From DSUN01 sp035527715 (GTDB lineage: Bacteria; Planctomycetota; PUPC01; DSUN01), in contig DATKZY010000141.1 in NCBI GenBank assembly GCA_035527715.1, positions 1-64,000 of the forward strand: 64,000 nucleotides of DNA, written 5' to 3'. A program made the position numbers and the translations under genes. Each line of letters starts with the position of its first letter. Within the stretch, counting starts at the first letter, position 1. The notes beneath the pieces were generated by a model. The model ran no database searches. It was not told the origin of the DNA and was given only the letters and a program-made list of their open reading frames with translations. Positions 1-8,647 of the stretch are shown one piece after another.

Positions 1-1585
1 CCTGCTGCACGTAGAACGACACGTGCTGCCCCTGCCCCCCCATCAGCGTCGGCCGCCCCGCCACCGCGACATCCGAGCAGGCGAGCACGGGCGGGCGGTT
101 CCCCTCCCCGTAGGGCGACAGCCTTTCGAGGTCCTCGACCAGCCCGCGCGTGACCGACGCGAGCGACACTCCCAGGTCCACCTCCAGCATGCCGCACGGC
201 TCCCAGTCGGCGAGCTTCCGCAGGGCCTCCGCCTCGAAGCGCTGCCGGAAGCGGTCAACCTCGCTCCGCAACAGCCGCATGCCGGCGGCCTGCCGATGGC
301 CGCCGTAGCTCAGCAACACGTCCTCGCACGCCTCGACGGCCTCGAACAGGTCGAAGTGCGGCACCGAGCGGGCCGAGCCGCGCGCGATCTCGCCGTCGAG
401 CGACAGCAGGATGGTCGGGCGGCAGAACTCCTCGGCGATCTTCGCGGCCACGATGCCCACCACGCCCGCGTGCCAGCCCTCGTCGGCCAGCACGATGGCC
501 CGGCGGCCCTCCAGGTCGTTCGCCTCGGCCAGGCGGCGCCGGGCGTCGCTGAGGATCGCGCTCTGGATCCGCTGACGCTCGCGGTTCTTCCCGTCGAGCT
601 CGCGGGCGATGGCCGCGGCCCGCTCGGGCGAGTCGCTCGTCAGCAGCTCGACGCACAGGCCGGCCTGGGCCAGCCGCCCGGCCGCGTTGAGCCGCGGCCC
701 GATCCCGAACGAGATGTCGCGCGGCGTCAGCGGCTTGTCGGCCACGCGGGCCTGCCGCACCAGCGCCGCGATGCCGGGGCTGGTCGAGCGCCGGAGCGCG
801 TGCAGCCCGTAGATGGCGAAGATGCGGTTCTCCCCTACCAGCGGCACCACGTCGGCCACCGTGCCCACCGCGACCATCCCGATGGCATCGAGGAGGAACT
901 GGCGAAACTCCTCACTCACCCGCTTCCCCGGCGAAAAGCTCTGCGCGACCGCCCAGGCGAACTTGAACGCCACGCCCACCCCCGACAGGTCGCGGAACGG
1001 ATACAGGCTGCCCGTGAGCTTCGGGTTCACCACCGCGCAGGCCCGCGGCACCGTGTGCGGCGGCTCGTGGTGGTCGGTGACGATCACGTCCATGCCCAGT
1101 TGCCGCGCCAGCTCGACCTCGGCGGCGGCGCTCGTGCCGCAGTCCACGGTGACGATCAGGTTCACCCCCTCCTCCGCCGCCGCCTTCACGGCCTCGGCGT
1201 GCAGGCCGTAGCCCTCCTCCACGCGGTTGGGGATGTAGTGGGCGGCCTCGACGCCCAGCACCCGCAGGAACTGGATAAGCAGCGAAGTGGCCGTCACCCC
1301 GTCGGCATCGTAGTCGCCGTAGACCAGGATGCGTTCCTGGCTGCCGATGGCCCGCCGCAGGCGCCACACGGCCTTCTCGATGTCGGGCAGCAGCCCGGGG
1401 TCGTGCAGCCGGCTCAGGTCGGGCGAGAGGAAGTCGCGTGCCGCATCGGCGCTGCCCAGACCCCGGTTGCACAGCAGGTGGGCCACGATGGGCGAGATGC
1501 CGAGGGCCTCCACCAGCCCGTCGCGCTCCCGCTCCTCGCAGTCGCGCAGCACCCACTGCTTCCCCGTCAGGCTAAGCTGTCTCAC
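1..1585 (-). CDS. recJ: Single-stranded-DNA-specific exonuclease RecJ (C-terminus cut by window edge)
   Basis: RecJ is a 5'-3' single-strand exonuclease of the DHH phosphoesterase superfamily, used in recombination and mismatch or base-excision repair. About 528 residues are visible and the frame is still open at base 1. The metal-binding motifs are present: DYDADG near residues 91-96, VDCGTS near 147, and TDHHEP near 171. These are followed by the GPRLNAAGR segment and the DHHA1-like part ending in SYGGHRQAAGM. The start is taken as GTG at 1585, giving VRQLSLTGKQWVLR, a typical RecJ N-terminus; no strong ribosome site is seen. It lies downstream of a sugar isomerase gene on the same strand, separated by a short tandem repeat. 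Confidence 0.95.
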   Translation of the reverse strand, partial: MRQLSLTGKQWVLRDCEERERDGLVEALGISPIVAHLLCNRGLGSADAARDFLSPDLSRLHDPGLLPDIEKAVWRLRRAIGSQERILVYGDYDADGVTATSLLIQFLRVLGVEAAHYIPNRVEEGYGLHAEAVKAAAEEGVNLIVTVDCGTSAAAEVELARQLGMDVIVTDHHEPPHTVPRACAVVNPKLTGSLYPFRDLSGVGVAFKFAWAVAQSFSPGKRVSEEFRQFLLDAIGMVAVGTVADVVPLVGENRIFAIYGLHALRRSTSPGIAALVRQARVADKPLTPRDISFGIGPRLNAAGRLAQAGLCVELLTSDSPERAAAIARELDGKNRERQRIQSAILSDARRRLAEANDLEGRRAIVLADEGWHAGVVGIVAAKIAEEFCRPTILLSLDGEIARGSARSVPHFDLFEAVEACEDVLLSYGGHRQAAGMRLLRSEVDRFRQRFEAEALRKLADWEPCGMLEVDLGVSLASVTRGLVEDLERLSPYGEGNRPPVLACSDVAVAGRPTLMGGQGQHVSFYVQQ

Positions 1586-1605
1586 CGCGCCGTTCTCTCT
1601 TCTTC

Positions 1606-1630
1606 CGCGTCACGCGTCACGCGTCACGCA
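1606..1630. repeat. Tandem 7-bp repeat (CGCGTCA units), single arm
   Basis: Three to four copies of a 7-bp unit (cgcgtca, the last one degenerate) sit between the isomerase stop codon and recJ. The same unit makes both arms of the palindrome at 56938-57021, so this looks like a half element of that family. Confidence 0.7.
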
Positions 1631-2407
1631 TCATTCTCCCGCGATGATCTTGTCCATCGCCTCGCTGATCCCGCGGAGCACCGCCTCGTCGCCGCCGCGG
1701 ACCTCCGCCGTGAGCCAGCCGTTATAGCGGACGCCTGCGATGGCCTTGCGCACCGCCGGCCAGTTCACGCTCCCCTCGCGCAGCGGCACGAACTGCCGCG
1801 TCTTCAGGTCAAAGTCCTTCAGATGCATCCGCACGATCCGCCGGCCCAGCGTGCGAATCCACTGCTGCGGCCACCCGTAGATCAGGATGTTCCCCACGTC
1901 GAAGTACGCCTTCACCCACGGGCTCTTGAAGCTGTCCACGTAGGCATTGAACTCGACCGGGCCGAGGAGGAACCTGTTCCAAACGTTCTCGACCGCGATG
2001 ACGACGCCCAGCTTCTTCGCCGTGGGCAGCATCTTGCGGATGGCGGCCCGCGAGCGCGTCAGCGCCTGCTCATAGGTCGCCTCGTCGTTCACCACCGCGG
2101 GCACGAGGAGCACGCAGTCGGTCCCCAGGTCGTGTGCGTTCTGCATCGAGGTCACCATGCCCTTGATGCTCTTGGCGACGACGCTCTTCTTCGGGCTGGA
2201 GAGCGGGAAGCCCCAGTGGTCGGAGTTCATGATATCCACGATGGCGATGCCGGTGTTCGCGGCCGCCTTCTTCAGCGCCCGCACGTCGGCCTTCTTCTTG
2301 ATCGTCCCTGGCTCCACCCCCTCGAAGCCGACCTTCCTGGCGAGTGCGAGCCTTGCCTCCAGCTCCAGCTCCTTCGGCAGCAACCCCAGGCAGCAGCCCT
2401 TCTTCAT
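1631..2407 (-). CDS. Sugar phosphate isomerase/epimerase (xylose-isomerase-like TIM barrel)
   Basis: A 258-residue cytoplasmic protein of the AP-endonuclease-2/xylose-isomerase-like TIM barrel superfamily, whose members isomerise or epimerise keto sugars and inositols with a divalent metal. Visible barrel motifs are VAVENVWN (metal-ligand Glu near residue 140), KAYFDVGN, and VRMHLKDFD, followed by the C-terminal strand with LTAEVRGGD. The start is ATG at 2407 (MKKGCCLGLLP), preceded by GGAAAGG at a 9-bp spacing; in-frame ATGs further upstream are less well placed. It has its own promoter at 2485-2513. The substrate cannot be told from sequence; such genes are very numerous in Planctomycetota and relatives. 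Confidence 0.85.
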   Translation of the reverse strand: MKKGCCLGLLPKELELEARLALARKVGFEGVEPGTIKKKADVRALKKAAANTGIAIVDIMNSDHWGFPLSSPKKSVVAKSIKGMVTSMQNAHDLGTDCVLLVPAVVNDEATYEQALTRSRAAIRKMLPTAKKLGVVIAVENVWNRFLLGPVEFNAYVDSFKSPWVKAYFDVGNILIYGWPQQWIRTLGRRIVRMHLKDFDLKTRQFVPLREGSVNWPAVRKAIAGVRYNGWLTAEVRGGDEAVLRGISEAMDKIIAGE

Positions 2408-2484
2408 CGGTCCCATCCTTTCCCGGTCAGGCGGCAGATCGCCGCATCGCACCACCGCTTGTGGGCATCACACCACAGCACTGC

Positions 2485-2513
2485 ATCATAGCGTGGTCAG
2501 TGGGCGCTTGCAA
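2485..2513 (-). promoter_or_regulatory. Sigma70-type promoter of the sugar isomerase gene
   Basis: On the minus strand TTGCAA (2508-2513) and TATGAT (2485-2490) are separated by 17 bp. The -10 box lies about 77 bp before the ATG at 2407. Confidence 0.5.
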
Positions 2514-2739
2514 GCCAAAAATCCGACTCCGCCGACATGGAGTTGCTCAATGCTGCCCAATGCGCCCCATTATCGCGCCACACACCCACATCGTGCTCTC
2601 CGCCGTTGGCCAAGACTCGCGCCCTTTCCCCCCCTTCCTGGGCGCGGCTGATGACCTGGCATACCTCGCCCCGATCGAGAGCTGCAACCGGTGGTGAAAT
2701 AACGACTTACGTCGCCTCTCGCATCGTGCGTCGTGGCGC

Positions 2740-2780
2740 GCCAAGACTCGCGCCCCTGTGAGAGGGGCGCGAGTCTTGGC
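2740..2780. repeat. Perfect 18-bp-stem hairpin in a 760-bp gene-free region
   Basis: An 18-bp arm (2740-2757, beginning gccaagactcgcgcccct) and its exact reverse complement (2763-2780) flank a 5-bp loop. A 16-bp direct copy of one arm lies at 2609-2624. No T-run follows on either strand, so it is not a classical terminator. Apart from this and the hairpins at 2991-3071, I see no gene in 2456-3217. Confidence 0.75.
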
Positions 2781-2990
2781 TGCGGGCGCCCCATTCCTGG
2801 AGCCCTGGCCTCTTGACACACGTGCGAGTCGGGGCTAGTACTCTGTCAACCTTGGAATGATGGGTAGAGTCTCTTGAGCTTTCTCCTCGCGTCCTCGATG
2901 TTGAATTGCCAGGTATGGGTGTCAAATCTTTAGTTTTGAATTATTCGGCTCACGTGCAAGAGTGCTGAATCTTCGTTCTTGGCACCACCT

Positions 2991-3071
2991 CAGCCGAGTG
3001 AAGTGCACGCCCCCACCGAGTCAAGCTCGGTGGAGGCGGGACAAGGCATGCACTTCAGACGGCTGAAGTGC
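2991..3071. repeat. REP-like double hairpin
   Basis: Two hairpins lie close together. The first has perfect 8-bp arms CCACCGAG/CTCGGTGG (3013-3020, 3026-3033). The second has perfect 9-bp arms GCACTTCAG/CTGAAGTGC (3050-3058, 3063-3071). A further partial copy of the second arm (gtgaagtgcac) precedes the first hairpin. This resembles bacterial REP/BIME organisation, but only one copy is in the window. Confidence 0.55.
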
Positions 3072-3217
3072 TACGAGATGTGAGGATGTGCCACCCGCCG
3101 GCCCGTCGGCCGCCGCGGCTCAGCTCAATGATCCGGCTTTCCCAGCGCCGGCACCCTCAGCGCGAGCCTTGGGGTTCGTTCCGCAGAAAGGGCGACGGGG
3201 CGAGAGAGAGAAGGTCG

Positions 3218-5527
3218 TCATCGAACCAGCAAGGCACAACATCGTTTCGGCAGCAGGAGCTTCGCGCCGGCGCCGGTCACGCGAGCGGACTTGGCCGTCA
3301 GCAGCTTCGCGGCGCCGGCGTCCGGCACAGCGACTTCCTTGTCCACGTCGCCGAGGTTCAGCGCGACGACGTACTGCCGGTCGTCCAGGCCGTGGACCCG
3401 AACGACGCGAACGTCCCTCTCTCCATCGAGGACGCGGTAGCGCCCCACGAGTTGTTCCGTCTGCCTTGCCTCCACGTCGGTGACGAACGCGACGCAGGCG
3501 GCGAAGATCTCTGTGCCGGCCTCGTAGTCGCGGGGAGGGAGCGATCTCAGGCTTAGGCTCACGGTCTGGCCTGCATGGCCGCGGTCATTGCCCGATGGGG
3601 CAACCGGCCGGCACGAAAGCCTGGCCGGCTCGCCGATGGATACGACGCCCAGCACGTCATCAATGTTGGACCAGGGCGTGACAGAGTCCTGCACCTCCAG
3701 GCATTCCTTCCGGCCGCCCGGGCCGTAGACGGTCCGCCGCATGTCCGAGAAGACGGAACGGACAAGGCGGTAGTTGATGTCCGATGTGGCCAGTCGCTCG
3801 ATGGGGCGGACGGCGCGGCCGGACGCGGCGAACAGGACCGTGCGGCCGTCGGGCAGGGCGACCATGAACCGTTGGTCCATCACGCTGGTCGGTTCGGACC
3901 CTTGGCGGAACTCCGTGTGTTCGCTGACGGCAAAGCCGCCTCCGAACGTCTCGACCCTTCGGCTTGCCTGTCCTCGCTGAAGCGCCTGGCGGCTCTTGCC
4001 GGCTTCGTCGGCCAGCCAGTAGTGAGGCGCCAGGCTCCCATCCCACTGAGCAAGGTGGTCGCCGAGGCCCTGGCCCCGCGGCACGATCAGGCCGGTCACG
4101 CCCGTTCCTGCCCGCCAGCCCCAGGAGGCGAATCGCTGCGGGTCCCGAGCGTACACGAACGACGCGTGGGGACTGTGGAACACCCTCGTGTGGGCGCGGT
4201 CGACTTCGGCCTGCGACGCGGGCTCGGGCGGCGCATGCTGCTGGCGGAGCCAATAGGCAAAGCCGACGTTCTTCGCGTCGTTGGCGTTGAACAGGTATTC
4301 CGCATTACTCGGCCCGAAGTCGCCCTGGCCGCGTTTGAGTTGCAGCCACTCCAGGTTGCGGAATGCTCCCTGCTCGATCAGCCTGGCCTCGGGGTCGCCG
4401 AACATCATCTGGAGGCCCACCATGTGGAACCGGGCGCTCGAGACGCCGTAGAGATAGTCGGCCCAGTCCTTCCCGTTCGGGTAGGCGATCCGTCCGTCCC
4501 ACAGCGCCAGCCCCTTGATGACTCCCATGACATCGCGGTAGTGCAGATGCCAGATCGGCGAGACTGGCTTGCCCGTGCCATGCAGCATGTCGTAGAGCGA
4601 CACGATGCGATGCGAGGCGAAGCCCATGTAGCCGGGATGAATCCCCAGGCCGTGATGGGTGAGGGTGAAGTCGGGGTGGAAGACCGGGCAGCGACGCGCG
4701 ACCCAGTCCTTGACCGGCTTCCCGTCAATCACCGTATCGTCGCTCCGATCGGACTCGACCGAGAGCGAGCTGGCGTAGCCGTGCTTGGCCAGAGCCAGCC
4801 ACTCGCCCGCCTGCGGGTGATCGGGATAGAGCAGCGCCGCGCGGGCCAGCAGGTTCATCGTCCAGGTGATGCCTTCGTGGCGGTAGTCCTTCAGCGCGCG
4901 GGCCCGGCCGCTGGTGCGTTCGTCTTCCACAATGTCGAGCAGGATCTCGCGAATGCGCTTCTTGCTGGCGGGCGTCACCACGTCCGGCGCGATCTGGAGC
5001 ACGTCAACCATGTTCCCAATGACCCAGGTCTCGTACCGCAGGCTGCCGGGGCGAGGCTGCCTGGCCCAGCAGCCTTCTTGCGGGCCTTCCGCTCGGTAGG
5101 TTGCGCAGAGGTACGCGATAGCGGAGTTGATTCGCTCGGCAAGCTTCTCGCGGGGCCACTCGGCGTCCTGGTTGTCTGCATCCGCGGCCAGCGCGGCGTA
5201 CACCGGCAACGACCGCGCGGTGCGCACGTGGGGATGCCCTTTTCCGAAGCGGCACTTGCCCAGGTCAGGACATGCGGGATCCGCCTCCCAGTGTTGCTCG
5301 GCTCCCTTCACCCAGCGGAGCAGCACACGCCGGTAGTCGCCGGCCTGTGGGTAATCCGCAGGCAGCGCCTGGCGCCATCTGGCGTACTCCGATTGCAGGA
5401 TGGCCGGCCCGTCGGCGCCGGCGGCGCGCCCCGCGGGCGGGGCGTCCTGCCCGGCGGCGCGTGCAGGCAGCAGCGCCAACAGGCAAGAGAGAGTGCCCGT
5501 GGCCGTAACCGTGAACGTAGGTCTCAT
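3218..5527 (-). CDS. Secreted polysaccharide-lyase-like protein, alpha/alpha-toroid type
   Basis: A 769-residue exported protein. The N-terminus MRPTFTVTATGTLSCLLALLPARAAG reads as a Sec signal peptide, which decides the ATG at 5527 over an upstream in-frame ATG at 5674. Residues of about 60-400 are helix-rich with repeated Trp/Tyr/His patterns (RYETWVIGNMVDVL, FTLTHHGLGIHPGYMG, HYRDVMGVIKGLALW), as in the catalytic toroid of heparinase- and hyaluronate-type lyases. The remainder is beta-rich with an ALPDGRTVLFAASG segment, as in their supersandwich domains. No specific PL family could be fixed by eye. It is the last gene of the secreted block on this strand and has its own promoter at 5665-5693, which suggests independent transcription. 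Confidence 0.6.
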   Translation of the reverse strand: MRPTFTVTATGTLSCLLALLPARAAGQDAPPAGRAAGADGPAILQSEYARWRQALPADYPQAGDYRRVLLRWVKGAEQHWEADPACPDLGKCRFGKGHPHVRTARSLPVYAALAADADNQDAEWPREKLAERINSAIAYLCATYRAEGPQEGCWARQPRPGSLRYETWVIGNMVDVLQIAPDVVTPASKKRIREILLDIVEDERTSGRARALKDYRHEGITWTMNLLARAALLYPDHPQAGEWLALAKHGYASSLSVESDRSDDTVIDGKPVKDWVARRCPVFHPDFTLTHHGLGIHPGYMGFASHRIVSLYDMLHGTGKPVSPIWHLHYRDVMGVIKGLALWDGRIAYPNGKDWADYLYGVSSARFHMVGLQMMFGDPEARLIEQGAFRNLEWLQLKRGQGDFGPSNAEYLFNANDAKNVGFAYWLRQQHAPPEPASQAEVDRAHTRVFHSPHASFVYARDPQRFASWGWRAGTGVTGLIVPRGQGLGDHLAQWDGSLAPHYWLADEAGKSRQALQRGQASRRVETFGGGFAVSEHTEFRQGSEPTSVMDQRFMVALPDGRTVLFAASGRAVRPIERLATSDINYRLVRSVFSDMRRTVYGPGGRKECLEVQDSVTPWSNIDDVLGVVSIGEPARLSCRPVAPSGNDRGHAGQTVSLSLRSLPPRDYEAGTEIFAACVAFVTDVEARQTEQLVGRYRVLDGERDVRVVRVHGLDDRQYVVALNLGDVDKEVAVPDAGAAKLLTAKSARVTGAGAKLLLPKRCCALLVR

Positions 5528-5664
5528 GGTGCGCCCTCTACTCGCGCGTGGGTTGCAGGCCGACGACTTCCGCGGCCACGGCGTACAGCTCGCCCGGCTG
5601 CGGACACCATGCTTGATTATTGCTGCCCCCCGAGGCATGGAGCTCGCTGCTGTGTTTGAAAGGC

Positions 5665-5693
5665 AGCGTACCACTACGGCGCTGAGCTGTCAA
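5665..5693 (-). promoter_or_regulatory. Sigma70-type promoter of the lyase-like gene
   Basis: On the minus strand a perfect TTGACA (5688-5693) is followed after 17 bp by TACGCT (5665-5670), about 138 bp before the chosen ATG at 5527. Confidence 0.55.
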
Positions 5694-5741
5694 GAGTCTC
5701 CTGCTGGAATGTAAGCGGCGCGGGTGTCAAATCTTCAATTG

Positions 5742-8630
5742 TCAATTATCGGGATCAAGCAGGAGGATTTCGCCCTCGTCCAGGCGAGGGAGGGTGACGG
5801 TGATGGCGTCGGGAGACTTGGTGATGGGGAGCTGCTTGTCGAGCCAGGCTGCGGTGACGCGCGAGACGTCCCCTGCCCCGCGAATCGTGACGCTCAGGTT
5901 CTCGCAAGGCACGAGTCCGCGGCCATTGTAAGCCCAGTTCATCAGGCAGGCGGCGCGCTTGCCCGTGGCCTTGTTGCGGACGAGGATGCCCTCGACCAGC
6001 GGCTGTGAGGCGTCCACAACAGGCTTGACGGCCTCCAACGCCGGCGCGGCCACGATGCGGCGCAGGGCAGGATCGAAGTCGAGCGACATGTCGAAATCGT
6101 CGCGGTGGACGCGCGCGGCGTACTCCAGCCCGGTGAAGAGGCCCACGACAATGGCCTGCCCCTTGCCGAAGGGGTGGCGGGTGGCCGCGACCGCGCCGTC
6201 GGCGAACTTGGCCATGGCCTCCGTGCCCTCCCCCGGCTCGAGCGTCTCGCGGCCGACGACGGGCTTGAGCTTGGCGTCGAACGCCCCTTTGCCGCTCACC
6301 GCAGCCGCGTCGGGCGCAGGCTTCACATCTCTGAACGTGCCCAATCCCGTCGCTCCATAGCGACGGGCTTCGCACCAGAGCTCAGGCGGGTTGCGCTTCG
6401 TCAGGCCAAGGACGGGCCGAAGGGTGTCGAGGGGCTGATTCGCCTCATCGAAGGCGAGGCCGCCGGCGCTCGTGCAGAGCGTACCGCCGCCCTTCACCCA
6501 CTCGGCGAGCTTCGCCGCGGCCGACCGCTTGAGGTGGCTGCCGTTGACGTAGATGACCTTGTAGCGGCTCAGGTCGTCGCTCGCCAGCATCTCCTCGTCG
6601 AGGGGGTCAACTGGCACGTGCGCGTGCTGGAGCGCGGTGTAGACCCACTTGCCGTTCTCCCAGTCGGCCGGGCTGCCCCAGTACTCGGACGAGAGCGGTC
6701 GGACGATGGCGACCTCGGCGGGCACGGCCCACGTGCCGCCGTAGAGGACGTCCTCGGCCGCGGCGATGAGGCGCGCGGCTTTGCTCACAAGCACCAGGTC
6801 GTCGGGCCGCTGGGAGAAGCTGTCGCCCTTGGAGTAGTCGGGGCCGTAGGTATACCAGAAGAGCATGGTCGCGCCGCGGCTCAGGGCGGCGAGCGCCCGC
6901 TGAATCGGCGCGCCGCGGTGGGGCTTGACGTAGATGCCGAACCGCTTGCCCATTCGCTCGCTCACCACGCGGCCCACGTCGCACAGATAGCTGTCCCACT
7001 GCCACACGCGCGGGTCGCGGTTCGAGGTTTCATACACGAACGCGTTGTCGGCGTGGCGATAGAAGTCGAAGAAGTCGAGGCTGTGCCCGCCCATGAGAAA
7101 CGTGTTGCCCCGGAGGGCCATCGAGTAGACCCACGGCTGCTGTGCGGCTCCGGTGCGCTTCGCCTCGTTGGCCTTGTCGCAGGCGTCGCGGAACGGGGTG
7201 AAGAGGCGTGCGGAGGCGATGCAGTTGAAGCGCCGCGAGAGATAGGTGAGCAGGCCCCAGCCGCGCTCGGGCAGCCAGGGCTCCTTGGGCAACTGCACGG
7301 GCCAGTCGGCTGGGGGCTTGTAGACGTTGGGGCGAATCTCCGACCAGGCCTTGGCCCCGAAGTCGGCGAGCGTGAGGCCCTGGCCTTTGACGAATTCGCG
7401 GAAGCCCTCGATGCAACGCGGGCAGACCGACTGGTGGCCCTTGCCCTCGGGCGCGGCGTCGAAGACGCTGCCAATCTCGTCCACCGTGAGGGGCCACACC
7501 TCATCCACTCGGAGCTTGAGGACTTGGTTGAGGACGCGCTCGACGCCCTGGCGCGTCGTCTCGGCGACCTTGGGATGGTAGGGGCAGCCTGCGCCCTCGG
7601 GCACACTGGTCGGCTTGCCGCCGCGCTCGGGCCGCCGCACGGCGGGCACGGGGTAGCCCATGCCGTGAAGCTCACGGATGCGGGCGAACTCGGCGGCGAT
7701 GCCCACGCGGCTCTCAATGGTCTCGAAGACGTAGGGCGCGGCGCCGCGGAGACCCGTGAGGCCCAGTTGGCGCAGGGCGCGCAGCTCGGCCTCCACGATG
7801 GCTCGGTTCGTATGGCGGATACCGTAGCCGGCCCCCTCGCCGTAGCCGCCGCAGTCGGTGAGGATGCCGAAGCGCTTCGGCACCGGGCGTTTCGCCCACG
7901 GCAGGGCTTCGAGCATCGCGACGCGCTTCGCCGCATATTCGCTCAGGCCGCACAACTCGTCAAGGAACTCCTTGCTCTCGGGCGTCACGTCGCCCTGGAG
8001 GCGATAGAGCGGCAGGACGAGGCCGACCGTCGGCCCCTCCGGCCCCGCCTCAGTGAGGCGCTTGACGACCTTGCCCTTGAAGCTGAACTCGAACTCGACC
8101 TCGGCGCCCTTGAGGGCTCTGCCGCGTTCGAGGCCTTCGAGCGTGAAGGTGATGAATGCCTTGCCGCGGGCATTGAGCGTCGCGACGGGCACGCTGGGCG
8201 ACCAGGCGCCCTTCTTCAGGTAGAGATAGCGGTACGCCTTGTCCTCGACGACCACGGCCTCTTTCGCGATCGGCTCGCCGACCTCGTCGAGCTGAATGTC
8301 GCCGCCCTTCGGCTCCTGGCCGGGCTTGAGGGACGGGCCTTTGGGCGCCTTGTAGGTGAGAGCGGTCAGCTCGCCGCGCACGACCGTGCCGCCGAGTCCC
8401 TCGCCGCCCCAGCGCCACAGGATGCGGGCCGGCACGTCGGGCGTCAGCGCCGTCACCCGCGCGCGGAGGGTGAAGTCCCTAGCCGCTTCGCCGGCCCAAG
8501 CCCCGCCGGCCGATAGAGCAACGCAGAGAAGCCAGGCATAGCCACGAATCCACACGAAGAGACACGAATTGGGTTGGTCGACTCGGGGCTGTCCCTTTGT
8601 TCGTGGGCATTCGTGTCTATTCGTGGCCAT
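5742..8630 (-). CDS. Large secreted glycoside-hydrolase-like protein with GATase-like domain
   Basis: A 962-residue exported protein. An N-terminal beta-sandwich-like part is followed by a TIM-barrel-like region (GILTDCGGYGEG, LRVDEVWPLTVDEIGSVF, GATMLFWYTYGPDY). Next is an AIVRPLSSEYW...YKVIYVNG...WVKGGGTLCTS segment resembling the glutamine-amidotransferase-like trimerisation domain of GH42 beta-galactosidases. Catalytic acids were not assigned. The N-terminal leader MATNRHECPRT...VWIRGYAWLL is encoded by the interspersed repeat at 8541-8628. Three starts are possible: GTG at 8651, overlapping the upstream stop; ATG at 8630, used here; and GTG at 8555, which gives a neat signal peptide (MWIRGYAWLLCVALSAGGAWA) but has no ribosome site. 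Confidence 0.65.
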   Translation of the reverse strand: MATNRHECPRTKGQPRVDQPNSCLFVWIRGYAWLLCVALSAGGAWAGEAARDFTLRARVTALTPDVPARILWRWGGEGLGGTVVRGELTALTYKAPKGPSLKPGQEPKGGDIQLDEVGEPIAKEAVVVEDKAYRYLYLKKGAWSPSVPVATLNARGKAFITFTLEGLERGRALKGAEVEFEFSFKGKVVKRLTEAGPEGPTVGLVLPLYRLQGDVTPESKEFLDELCGLSEYAAKRVAMLEALPWAKRPVPKRFGILTDCGGYGEGAGYGIRHTNRAIVEAELRALRQLGLTGLRGAAPYVFETIESRVGIAAEFARIRELHGMGYPVPAVRRPERGGKPTSVPEGAGCPYHPKVAETTRQGVERVLNQVLKLRVDEVWPLTVDEIGSVFDAAPEGKGHQSVCPRCIEGFREFVKGQGLTLADFGAKAWSEIRPNVYKPPADWPVQLPKEPWLPERGWGLLTYLSRRFNCIASARLFTPFRDACDKANEAKRTGAAQQPWVYSMALRGNTFLMGGHSLDFFDFYRHADNAFVYETSNRDPRVWQWDSYLCDVGRVVSERMGKRFGIYVKPHRGAPIQRALAALSRGATMLFWYTYGPDYSKGDSFSQRPDDLVLVSKAARLIAAAEDVLYGGTWAVPAEVAIVRPLSSEYWGSPADWENGKWVYTALQHAHVPVDPLDEEMLASDDLSRYKVIYVNGSHLKRSAAAKLAEWVKGGGTLCTSAGGLAFDEANQPLDTLRPVLGLTKRNPPELWCEARRYGATGLGTFRDVKPAPDAAAVSGKGAFDAKLKPVVGRETLEPGEGTEAMAKFADGAVAATRHPFGKGQAIVVGLFTGLEYAARVHRDDFDMSLDFDPALRRIVAAPALEAVKPVVDASQPLVEGILVRNKATGKRAACLMNWAYNGRGLVPCENLSVTIRGAGDVSRVTAAWLDKQLPITKSPDAITVTLPRLDEGEILLLDPDN
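8541..8628. repeat. Palindromic 10-bp-phased repeat, family A copy 1
   Basis: Each arm has three CACGAA (left) or TTCGTG (right) hexamers exactly 10 bp apart, facing each other across about 40 bp. The element lies inside the 5' coding end of the gene at 5742-8630, and on the minus strand reads MATNRHE...NSCLFVWIRG. Homology to copy 3 continues about 55 bp further into the signal-peptide codons. Confidence 0.85.
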
Positions 8631-8647
8631 GTCCTCACAACGCAGGC

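Noticed and set aside
23..2491. Long plus-strand open frame across recJ and the sugar isomerase
   Set aside because: It is the antisense of two well-supported genes in GC-rich DNA; the translation is Arg/His/Pro/Ala-rich low-complexity with no motif.
3575..5659. Plus-strand open frame opposite the lyase-like gene
   Set aside because: Antisense shadow; no recognisable motif, while the minus strand has a signal peptide, ribosome site and promoter.
6105..8516. 803-codon plus-strand open frame opposite the GH-like gene
   Set aside because: Antisense shadow caused by high third-position GC; the composition is not protein-like.
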